A DNA stretch of 64,000 nt from Gemmatimonadota bacterium (GTDB taxonomy: Bacteria > Gemmatimonadota > Gemmatimonadetes > Longimicrobiales > Gaopeijiaceae). The notes beneath the pieces were generated by a model. It did no database searches, had not been told where the DNA came from, and saw nothing but the letters and a program-made list of their open reading frames with translations. A program made the position numbers and the translations under genes. Positions 51,701 to 58,129 of this stretch are shown here, piece after piece. The DNA lies in contig JAGWBP010000002.1 of assembly GCA_021295835.1 (NCBI GenBank), forward strand, positions 1 through 64,000, given 5' to 3'. Positions within the stretch are counted from its first letter, which is position 1. Each line of letters opens with the position of its first letter.

Positions 51701-51925
51701 TGGGGCCCGGTGCAGCCGGACGATGAAGGTCTCGACGCTCTCACGCGCACCCACTACCACAATCCCCGCATGGAGGAGCTCATGAGCGCAGGGGCCGAGC
51801 TCTCGGTGATTCTCTCGGCCTTCTACCAGTCCGGCCTGGCGCTTCGCTTCGGCGTGGGCTATCCGCTCGTCGAGAACAACGCTCTGGACCCCGTCCTCTA
51901 TCTACGGATCGGGAACTCGTTCTGA
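48731..51925 (+). CDS. Exported peptidase MA-like / propeller / outer-membrane barrel fusion
   Basis: 1064 aa. Signal peptide 1-30 (ending ATAQ). Residues ~35-310 form a gluzincin-like metallopeptidase: HELVH at 131-135 and EGLATYYE about 45 residues later as third ligand. Residues ~320-590 hold TolB/WD40-like repeats (IVSPDGATLAFAR, RWSPDGERIAAVRW, FWTADGSTLLWSSDRTG, HPSVDRRGRWIHFAS). After a linker rich in Ala/Asp, residues ~680-1064 are a beta-barrel with BamA/surface-antigen-like strands (SAEYRFPILLADRGLGLFPLFLDRVYGSVFWDAGDAW) and a terminal Phe (YLRIGNSF). It should be an outer-membrane protein displaying a periplasmic or surface protease. Start ATG 48731 or 48740. Confidence 0.8.
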   Translation: MVTMRQRPFPATGVLLALPILLAPVGATAQSPDLDWRQITTEHFVVTYPAGLADLGARAATSAEQVYDLLAERFVDPPAGRIQLLLSDHADYSNGSATAFPYNKVTILVRPPMDGGALSYFDDWIEMVVTHELVHTFHLDMSGWMGRVIRAVFGRPPGGWPIFPSWHAPSWVLEGLATYYESELTHAGRVEGTWHDMVLRTAALEGSLDRLDQVSGISPVWPSGNRAYVYGAHYIDWLAEEYGEEALGDFARSVAGLIVPYRFNAAAGDAFGTGISSSWEEWSRDAEERYGELAERLAEHAPITVGETVDDGGRIARQPIVSPDGATLAFARADGVDAAQIRLSAPGGSRPRGLTRLNGNDATLSWGPRGDLFFTQLEVEGLYQVRSDLYRTALDGGVERITHGRRLTHSDVAPDGKVAVAVQEGGGTNGLVIVELATGDVTPLTQRRDDTHWAYPRWSPDGERIAAVRWTRPAMMDIVVLDAAGHLVARLTNDRAVDMMPFWTADGSTLLWSSDRTGIPNIFAARVDRLEGGGEPELRQVTNVLGGATHPSVDRRGRWIHFASYHADGWHIERIPFDPESWFDPQPTLPAFLEQALAAAHEPTASAAAADPGVGPRDASGGMAYAAPHTAADADAEEPPEERYRALPTLRPYFWRPVSRAGESVRSSRDTSAIYTAIERYVGVATEGRDLVGRHQLSLVARMSLDGERLTGSFDYRYRGLGNPVLGLSFGQSHDARARTQILPAGANAVEYFLFDRERWATLSATLMSTSYRRAAALTLSGSLVREELSLGGVKGEAAPDSWPFSRPSEKSDFSQLRATASISGTQRRAYSISSEDGGWAWVSALRQGVISGLADEERDSLFFDRSYSQITGELALFKSLGLGLGFSNHVLAVRISGGVASGPGADRFHFDIGGADGAPESLTGYDLFGGSPTLLPLRGYHAGARWGTNAWTASAEYRFPILLADRGLGLFPLFLDRVYGSVFWDAGDAWGPVQPDDEGLDALTRTHYHNPRMEELMSAGAELSVILSAFYQSGLALRFGVGYPLVENNALDPVLYLRIGNSF

Positions 51926-51948
51926 CCGCACCGTAGGCGTGCGGGAGT

Positions 51949-52072
51949 ATCCGCAGGCTGTCGGTCTTACGATGTGGTCATCGATCTGACTTCCGTCTTG
52001 CGAAACGTCTATCGATGAGACTCTCGTCTTACGCAGAGCCCATCGATCCGGTCGCCGTCTTGCAGAACGTCG
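51949..52072 (+). repeat. 31-bp tandem repeat, four units
   Basis: Units start at 51949, 51980, 52011 and 52042, each beginning ATC (ATCGAT in three) with a GTCTT[A/G]C core 17 bases in; a weak fifth unit starts at 52073. They fill most of the 266-base gap between the fusion protein and the PDZ gene. The units are contiguous and divergent, so this is not a CRISPR. Confidence 0.75.
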
Positions 52073-52191
52073 ATCGACGCGCACTCCCGCATACCCTCAT
52101 CGTTTGCGACCGAATCGGGCAACCCGGAGTGTGCGGAGGACCGTCCTACCTTGCGATGAGGGGTGACTTCGGGCGTTCGGAGGGAGTGGCA

Positions 52192-53223
52192 ATGATCGGC
52201 AGAGTTGCGGCGAGGGCAGACGGGATCGGAGCGAAGACCTGGCTTGGGGCGGCGGTGGCGCTGATGGGAGCGGCGGCGCTCCCCGAGGCGGGCGAGGCCC
52301 AGAATCGGGACTTCAGCGTGCGCATGGTGCCTACCGGGTGGGCCGAGCCTCTCAAGGTGATTGGCGTCTGGACCAAGCCGAGCGAGGTGCCGAAGGGCGG
52401 CCTGAGCGTCGTCACTCTGCTTGCGGAGGGCCCCGCCGAGGAGTCCGGCGTCAGGAAGGGCGACATCATCGTGGCGGCGGGCGGTCACCAGCTCGACCAG
52501 CCGCTTGACGACGAGGCCGAGGAGGGTATCGACGGATCGCGCAACCTCCCTGATCAGCGTCTCCGGGCCCTGGTCCAGGCGGTACCCGAGGGGGAGGCGC
52601 TCCAGATCGAGTTGCTCCGCGACGGCGAGAGGGTGTCGCTGTCGGTCACCCCCAGGGTCATGGGGTACGAGGAGTTCGACGAACGCGTCACGGAGGACGC
52701 GGTTGCAAGCTGGATGGACTCGCTCGACCTCGATCTCCTGGCGGAGTCGCTCGAAGACCTGAGTGCAGAGCTCAAGCTCCGCATTCGCGGGAAGGAGATG
52801 GGGATGCGCATCCGCGACGCGCTGGAGCGGTGGCGAGACCAGTACGAGCACTACCGAAGCCAGCCCAGAGCATACTCGCTCGACACGAGTGCGGCACTGG
52901 TGCCGGGCAGGAGCATCGAGAGCATTGAGCTGCACCTGGAGGGTCTCCGGCGGCTCGGCAGCCACGGGCTCGAGATGGTGGACCTCAATCCAGGACTCGG
53001 ATCGTACTTCGGAGTCGACGAAGGCGTGCTGATCGCCGACGTCGAGTCGCGGTCGCCGCTCGGGCTCGAACCGGGCGACGTGGTGATCTCGGTCGAGGGC
53101 CGCCAGGTGGACGACGCGGACGAGCTGCGCCGCATCCTGGACTCCTACACCGACGACGAGGAGATCGTCTTCCGCGTCCGGCGCTATGGCGACGAGACCT
53201 CGGTGGAGGGTAGCATTAGGTAG
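52192..53223 (+). CDS. Exported PDZ-domain protein
   Basis: 343 aa. Signal peptide at about 1-35 (ending GEAQ). PDZ 1 at about 60-155 (LSVVTLLAEGPAEESGVRKGDIIVAAGG), a charged helical middle with SLDLDLLAESLEDLSAEL, and PDZ 2 at about 270-343 (GVLIADVESRSPLGLEPGDVVISVEGRQVDDADELRRIL). No protease domain, so a peptide-binding periplasmic factor or adaptor. ATG 52192 is chosen for the GGAGGGAG upstream and the signal; an upstream in-frame start would read through the 31-bp repeats. Confidence 0.8.
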   Translation: MIGRVAARADGIGAKTWLGAAVALMGAAALPEAGEAQNRDFSVRMVPTGWAEPLKVIGVWTKPSEVPKGGLSVVTLLAEGPAEESGVRKGDIIVAAGGHQLDQPLDDEAEEGIDGSRNLPDQRLRALVQAVPEGEALQIELLRDGERVSLSVTPRVMGYEEFDERVTEDAVASWMDSLDLDLLAESLEDLSAELKLRIRGKEMGMRIRDALERWRDQYEHYRSQPRAYSLDTSAALVPGRSIESIELHLEGLRRLGSHGLEMVDLNPGLGSYFGVDEGVLIADVESRSPLGLEPGDVVISVEGRQVDDADELRRILDSYTDDEEIVFRVRRYGDETSVEGSIR

Positions 53224-53279
53224 CGCTGCCGAAGGCGGGCTAGAAGCATCAGTTGCTACCGAACCTGAAGGGTTGGGCA

Positions 53280-54791
53280 TTGCTCAAGTCGGTCCTGGTC
53301 GCCAATCGGGGGGAGATCGCGCTTCGCGTGGTTCGCGCCGCCCAGGACCTCGGGGTTCGTGCCATCGCCGTCTTCTCCGAGGCGGATCGCGGTGCCCCCC
53401 ATGTGGTCGCGGCCGACGAGGCGTACCATATCGGCCCCGCCCCGGCCGCCGAGAGCTACCTGAGGATCGACAGGCTGGTGGATGCCGCCCACCGCTCCGG
53501 CGCCGAGGCCATCCACCCCGGGTACGGCTTCCTCGCCGAGCGGGCCGAGTTCGCCGAGGCTGTGGCCGAGGCAGGGCTCGTCTTCGTGGGTCCGGCGGCA
53601 GAGACGATCCGCGCCATGGGCGACAAGACGGAGGCCCGGCGCACGATGATCGAAGCGGGGGTGCCGATCGTTCCCGGCAACGCCGACCCGATCGCCTCGC
53701 CCGCAGAGGCTGGCCGCATCGCGTCCGAGATCGGGGCGCCGATAGTCCTGAAGGCCGCGGCGGGGGGCGGTGGCAAGGGGATGCGGGTTGTGGGGGATCT
53801 GGGCGAGGTCGCACGCGCCTACGGGGCGTGCGCACGCGAGGCCGAGGCCGCATTCGGGGACGGAAGCGTCTACATCGAGCGCTACCTGCCGCGCCCGCGC
53901 CACCTCGAGGTACAGCTCTGCGGCGACTCGCACGGCCGGGTGGTGCACCTCCACGAGCGCGAGTGCTCGATCCAGCGCCGCCACCAGAAGCTCGTCGAGG
54001 AGGCCCCGTCGCCGCTACTCGGCCCCGAGGACCGCGCGAGGATCTGCGAGGCGGCGGTGCGGGCCGCCGAGGCGGTCGGCTACGTCGGCGCCGGAACGGT
54101 CGAGTTCCTCTGGCAGGACGACTCCTTCTACTTCCTCGAGATGAACACCCGCATTCAGGTCGAACACCCGGTGACCGAGATGGTGACCGGTGTCGATCTG
54201 GTGGAGTGGCAGTTGCGCATCGCATCCGGCGAGCCGCTGCCACTCGCGCAGGATGAGATTCCGCTCGTAGGCCATGCGATCGAGTGCCGCATCACCAGCG
54301 AGTCCCCCTTCGACGGCTTCCTCCCGTCGGCCGGTTCCGTCGCTGGCCTGGAGGTGCCTGGTGGGCCGGGCGTTCGCTGGGACGGCGGGGTCGGGGTCGG
54401 AAGCCAGGTCGGCCTGCACTACGACCCGCTGCTGGGCAAGCTGATCGTGCGCGCCACCGACCGGCCCGGCGCGATCCGACGGATGGCGCGTGCGCTCGAC
54501 GAGTTCCTTATTGCCGGCGTGGCGACGAGCGCCCCGCTGCTCAGGCGGATAGTGCACGAGCCCGACTACCTCGCCGGGCATCTCTCGACCGCCTACCTGG
54601 AGGACCACCCGGAGCTCCTCTCCGAGGCGCCGTCACCGGGTGAGCGCGAGGCGCTTGTGGTGGCTGCAGCGCTGCTGGAGCACCGCCGGTTGGGTGTGCG
54701 CGCGGCGCCGCGCATTGTGGATGGGGGGCGCCCGCTCCCTCGGTGGGCCGCCCTCCCGCGATCTCGCCAGCCGACCGGGAGCGGGTGGTGA
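53280..54791 (+). CDS. accC: Biotin carboxylase subunit (acetyl/propionyl-CoA carboxylase)
   Basis: 503 aa. ATP-grasp biotin carboxylase: LVANRGEIALRVVRA, IHPGYGFLAERAEFA, KAAAGGGGKGMRVV, HLHERECSIQRRHQKLVEEAP and EMNTRIQVEHPVTEMVTGVDLVEWQL. About 50 residues longer than the minimal AccC at the C-terminus, like the start of the BT domain of propionyl-type alpha subunits. TTG 53280 is chosen because it gives LKSVLVANRG. The stop overlaps the biotin-carrier gene (GTGA); neighbours point to propionyl-CoA use. The carboxyltransferase beta subunit is not in the window. Confidence 0.9.
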   Translation: MLKSVLVANRGEIALRVVRAAQDLGVRAIAVFSEADRGAPHVVAADEAYHIGPAPAAESYLRIDRLVDAAHRSGAEAIHPGYGFLAERAEFAEAVAEAGLVFVGPAAETIRAMGDKTEARRTMIEAGVPIVPGNADPIASPAEAGRIASEIGAPIVLKAAAGGGGKGMRVVGDLGEVARAYGACAREAEAAFGDGSVYIERYLPRPRHLEVQLCGDSHGRVVHLHERECSIQRRHQKLVEEAPSPLLGPEDRARICEAAVRAAEAVGYVGAGTVEFLWQDDSFYFLEMNTRIQVEHPVTEMVTGVDLVEWQLRIASGEPLPLAQDEIPLVGHAIECRITSESPFDGFLPSAGSVAGLEVPGGPGVRWDGGVGVGSQVGLHYDPLLGKLIVRATDRPGAIRRMARALDEFLIAGVATSAPLLRRIVHEPDYLAGHLSTAYLEDHPELLSEAPSPGEREALVVAAALLEHRRLGVRAAPRIVDGGRPLPRWAALPRSRQPTGSGW

Positions 54792-55327
54792 GCCGGAGGG
54801 GGGGCGAGCTGGCTGCCTACATCGTCGAGCTCCTCGGCGAGCGCCACAGAGTGGGCGTTGGGCCGGGAGGGACCGTTCACATTGACGGGAGGGAGGTCGA
54901 TGCCGAGCTGGCCCCGACGGGAGCTCCGGATCGTCACCGCCTCCTCCTGGACGGGGCTTCGCATGCGCTCGCGGCCGGGCACGAAGGCGGAGGCGGATGG
55001 CGCCTCGCGCTCGGCGGCCGGGACTTCCTGGTAGAGGTCCTCGAGGAGCGGGCCGCCCGGCTCGGGGCACTGGCGGGAGGCGGCGGCCAGAAGCCCCGGG
55101 TCGCGTCGCTATCCGCCCCCATGCCCGGCCTCGTGGTGCGGATCGAGGTGAAGGAGGGAGACGAGGTGGAGGAGGGGGAGGCACTCCTCATCGTCGAGGC
55201 GATGAAGATGGAGAACGAGCTGCGGGCGACCGCTGCGGCGCGGGTGGCCCGCGTCCCGGTGCGCCCCGGCCAGGCGGTCGAGAAGGGCCAGTTGCTGGTC
55301 GAGTTCGAGGAGGCGCAGGAGGCGTGA
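54788..55327 (+). CDS. Biotin carboxyl carrier subunit
   Basis: 179 aa. An N-terminal BT-like beta domain ([34 protein letters not shown]) is followed by a biotinyl domain with the attachment Lys in EAMKMENE and [23 protein letters not shown]. With the upstream biotin carboxylase it equals a single-chain propionyl-CoA carboxylase alpha subunit cut in two; GTG 54788 overlaps the upstream stop. Its own stop overlaps the mutase start, giving a three-gene coupled set. Confidence 0.88.
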   Translation: MSRRGGELAAYIVELLGERHRVGVGPGGTVHIDGREVDAELAPTGAPDRHRLLLDGASHALAAGHEGGGGWRLALGGRDFLVEVLEERAARLGALAGGGGQKPRVASLSAPMPGLVVRIEVKEGDEVEEGEALLIVEAMKMENELRATAAARVARVPVRPGQAVEKGQLLVEFEEAQEA

Positions 55328-56868
55328 GCACGGGCGACAGGGACTCCTTCCGGGAGCGGCTGCCAGAGGGCTTCAGCGTCCGCGACGACCTCGGGCAGCC
55401 CGGGAGCTTCCCCCATACACGCGGGATATACCGGTCGATGTATAGCGGCCGCCTCTGGACGATGCGGCAGTACGCGGGCTTTGGCACCGCCCGGGCGACC
55501 AACGCGCGCTATCGCTTTCTCCTCGAGCGCGGGACCACCGGCCTCTCGGTGGCCTTCGACCTGCCCACCCAGATGGGGTACGACTCCGATGCGCCGATGG
55601 CGGTCGGCGAGGTGGGCAGGGCGGGGGTGGCAATCGACACGCTGGACGACATGCGCACACTCCTTGGCGGAATCGACCTAGCGGCGATCTCATGCTCGAT
55701 GACGATCAACGCCACCGCCCCGATCCTCCTGGCCCTCTACACGGCCGTCGCCGACGAGACCGGAGTGCCGCGCAACGAGCTCCGGGGCACCGTGCAAAAC
55801 GACATCCTGAAGGAATACATCGCCCGCGGAACGTACATCTACCCTGTCGCCCCGTCGCTCAGGATGGTGAGCGATCTTATGGCCTTCGCGGCGGCCGAAC
55901 TCCCGCAGTGGAACACCATCTCGGTATCCGGCTACCACATCCGCGAGGCTGGCTCGACGGCGGCGCAGGAGGTCGCCTTCACCCTCGCCAACGGCCTCCA
56001 CTACGTCGAGCGGGCGCTGGAGCGAGGCATCGCGCTCGAGGACTTCGCGCCTCGCATCTCCTTCTTCTTTGCGGCCCACAACGACCTCTTCGAGGAGGTC
56101 GCCAAGTTCCGGGCAGCCCGTCGGATCTGGTCGCGGCTGATGAGAGAGCGTTTCGGCGCGTCCAACCGATCTTGCCGTCTCCGATTCCACACGCAGACGG
56201 GCGGATCGACGCTGACCGCGCAGCAGCCGCTCAACAACGTCGTCAGGGTGGCTATCCAGGCGCTCGCGAGCGTGCTCGGCGGGACGCAGTCGCTGCACAC
56301 CAACGGATACGACGAGGCGCTGGCGCTTCCGAGTGGCGAAGCGGCCGAGCTGGCGCTCCGCACCCAGCAGATCCTGGCCGAGGAGTCGGGCGTGGCCGCC
56401 TGGGCGGACCCCCTTGGCGGGAGCTTCCTATTGGAGTACCTGACCAATTCCGTCGAGTCCGAGGCGCTCGCGCAGATGTCGCGAATCGAGGAGATGGGCG
56501 GCTCGGCGGCCGCCATCGAGTACATGCGCGACGAGATCCACCGCGCCGCCTACAGCCACCAACTGGATGTCGAGAGCGGAGATCGGGTAGTCGTGGGCGT
56601 GAACCGCTACGAGACGGAGGCTGAGCGCACCCCGATGGCTGGCCCCGACTACCGCAACCTGGAGCGGCACCAGGTATCGACCCTCGAGTCGTTCAGAGAC
56701 GAGCGGGACCCGGGCCGGGTGGAGAGCGCGTTGCGGCGAGTGCGCGATACTGCGCGGGGCGATGGGAACCTGCTGCCTCCGATGATCGAGGCGGTGAAGC
56801 GGAGCGCCACCCTCGGGGAGGTCAGCGACGCGCTCAGGGCGGTGTGGGGGACCCACTCCCGGTCCTGA
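55324..56868 (+). CDS. mcmA: Methylmalonyl-CoA mutase, large (catalytic) subunit
   Basis: 514 aa. Substrate-binding TIM-barrel half of the mutase: [68 protein letters not shown] segment, [41 protein letters not shown] and [26 protein letters not shown]. The B12-binding domain (DxHxxG) is absent, so a separate small subunit must exist elsewhere. Converts (R)-methylmalonyl-CoA to succinyl-CoA after the carboxylase encoded just upstream. GTG start overlaps the carrier gene. Confidence 0.93.
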   Translation: MSTGDRDSFRERLPEGFSVRDDLGQPGSFPHTRGIYRSMYSGRLWTMRQYAGFGTARATNARYRFLLERGTTGLSVAFDLPTQMGYDSDAPMAVGEVGRAGVAIDTLDDMRTLLGGIDLAAISCSMTINATAPILLALYTAVADETGVPRNELRGTVQNDILKEYIARGTYIYPVAPSLRMVSDLMAFAAAELPQWNTISVSGYHIREAGSTAAQEVAFTLANGLHYVERALERGIALEDFAPRISFFFAAHNDLFEEVAKFRAARRIWSRLMRERFGASNRSCRLRFHTQTGGSTLTAQQPLNNVVRVAIQALASVLGGTQSLHTNGYDEALALPSGEAAELALRTQQILAEESGVAAWADPLGGSFLLEYLTNSVESEALAQMSRIEEMGGSAAAIEYMRDEIHRAAYSHQLDVESGDRVVVGVNRYETEAERTPMAGPDYRNLERHQVSTLESFRDERDPGRVESALRRVRDTARGDGNLLPPMIEAVKRSATLGEVSDALRAVWGTHSRS

Positions 56869-56921
56869 CGATCGCCGGCAGTCGGTGAACAGACTCGCGC
56901 GAGCACCAGTCCGTTATAGGA

Positions 56922-56968
56922 GAACCCCCAGCGAACCCGCACATTCGGCGCGGATCCCCTGGGGGTTC
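56922..56968. terminator. Terminator-like hairpin after mcmA
   Basis: GAACCCCCAG (56922-56931) pairs perfectly with CTGGGGGTTC (56959-56968) around a 27-base loop, 54 bases past the mcmA stop. No U-tract follows, so it may be a terminator needing Rho or an RNA-stabilising hairpin. A partial 14-bp copy of the 21-bp repeat lies upstream at 56894-56907. Confidence 0.4.
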
Positions 56969-57045
56969 GTTCTGTAACTACCGGCCGCAACCCGGCGCGA
57001 AGACCGCTCTACGGCGTGGACTTCTCGTGATCGTGGCTCGGCGGC

Positions 57046-57108
57046 CTACCTGCCGAAGCGGCGATCGCTTGCCCTTGCCGGGTTGGGCTGGGTACTTGGA
57101 CTAGACAA
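57046..57108 (-). CDS. Possible 20-aa peptide with perfect Shine-Dalgarno
   Basis: On the minus strand AAGGAGGTGATC (57122-57111), a full-length complement of the 16S rRNA 3' end, is followed seven bases after GGAGG by TTG 57108 and 20 codons (LSSPSTQPNPARASDRRFGR) to TAG 57046. It is downstream of the DUF948-like gene on the same strand. The strength of the ribosome site is the only support. Confidence 0.3.
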   Translation of the reverse strand: MSSPSTQPNPARASDRRFGR

Positions 57109-57195
57109 TTGATCACCTCCTTGGTTCGAGTTCGAAAGCGGGCGGAACAGTGCGTCCTGCTGCTCGACAAATCTACGCCAAAGGGGGGCGGTAGC

Positions 57196-57699
57196 TCAAG
57201 GGGAGTCCTCCCCCTCGTCGCCTCCTCTGGAGGTGGCACGTGCCAGCAGTCCCGCCCCCCTGCGAAGCATCCGCACCTTGGCCGCCAGGTCGAGCACCGC
57301 GTCCTCGGCTTCGGACTGGGCCACGTCGAGGAGAGCCGAGATGTCCGCGACGCGCCGGCGGGACTCGACCGACAGCTTGCCGAACTCGCTGGCCACCTCC
57401 CCCGCCGTCCGGTTGAGGCGCTCCGCCTCCGTGCTGATCACATCGGTGACCCGCTTCAGGTTGCCGACGGCACCGGTGGCGTGTTCGAGGAACGGCCCGG
57501 CCTGTTCGGTGACGGAGTCGAGCGCTGCGAGCACACTGCGCACGTCCCGCCGCATCTCGGCGAGCACCATTGCGAGCGCCGCTAGGATCCCCAGGAGCGC
57601 CACCACGGCCACGATCACGGACCACTGGGATGCAACCGTGAGCCCGTCGTGCGCCAACTGCACGACGGATGTGTCCTGCGCGAGTGGAGTTGAGAGCAT
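57196..57699 (-). CDS. DUF948-like membrane-anchored coiled-coil protein
   Basis: 167 aa. One membrane helix at about 27-47 (VIVAVVALLGILAALAMVLAE), then a long amphipathic helical region (VRSVLAALDSVTEQAGPFLEHATGAVGNLKRVTDVI, ERLNRTAGEVASEFGKLS) as in DUF948/YtxG-type proteins, with a charged tail. Function unknown. Divergent from the TonB-receptor module; the first 50-bp repeat lies 29 bases before its start. Confidence 0.65.
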   Translation of the reverse strand: MLSTPLAQDTSVVQLAHDGLTVASQWSVIVAVVALLGILAALAMVLAEMRRDVRSVLAALDSVTEQAGPFLEHATGAVGNLKRVTDVISTEAERLNRTAGEVASEFGKLSVESRRRVADISALLDVAQSEAEDAVLDLAAKVRMLRRGAGLLARATSRGGDEGEDSP

Positions 57700-57728
57700 G
57701 GCGGCCTCCAGCGGGTGGCGACGGGGAG

Positions 57729-57778
57729 ACGAATATGGGGCGGTCGGCCCGCGCTATCCAGAGAGAGTTGCGGCGTGG
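57729..57778 (+). repeat. 50-bp perfect direct repeat, left copy
   Basis: Identical over 50 bases to 61319-61368 (starts ACGAATATGGGGCGGTCGGC). The pair bounds the TonB-receptor and lipoprotein genes; the right copy sits immediately before murA. Confidence 0.85.
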
Positions 57779-58129
57779 CGCGTCGAACCGTATGGTGGGA
57801 GGGTGCCCGCCGGGGCGCAAATGACACGCTGCGGGCCCGCCCGTCAGCTTCCCGAGCTGGAGTTCCTGGTGCCTGTCACCGGACACCGCCTGAGGTGGAC
57901 GGGATCGCCGAGGATCGCGGTCGCCGCCCATTGGGGTTCCGATGTGCTGGACCTTCAGGCCTACCAGCCGTCGGGCGAACGGCTCGAAGTCCGGGACGAG
58001 GCCGGTTGGGGGATGTTACGCGATGCCTACGAGGCTCTGTTCGTGGTCCGGCCCCGCGAGACCGCTGGCACTCACTCACTGGCCTTGGAGGCAACGCTGG
58101 AGTGGGACGACGGAGGAGGACGGAACCGG
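57779..58129 (+). other. Coding-like leader in frame with the TonB receptor
   Basis: From ATG 57821 the frame encodes about 103 residues of mixed beta character (PELEFLVPVTGHRLRW, VLDLQAYQPSGERLEVRDEA, YEALFVVRP, LALEATLEWDDGG) and continues without a stop into the receptor at 58130. The receptor has its own Shine-Dalgarno and signal peptide, so this is either the remnant of a separate gene that lost its stop or an unusual extension. Not recognised. Confidence 0.35.

Noticed and set aside
51949..52103. CRISPR array
   Set aside because: Units are directly adjacent without spacers, diverge from each other, and no cas gene is in the window.
57111..57135. GATCACCTCCTT followed by GGTTCGAGTTC looked like the end of 16S rRNA next to a tRNA T-arm
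   Set aside because: No further rRNA similarity upstream and no cloverleaf can be drawn; it is better read as a perfect Shine-Dalgarno on the minus strand.
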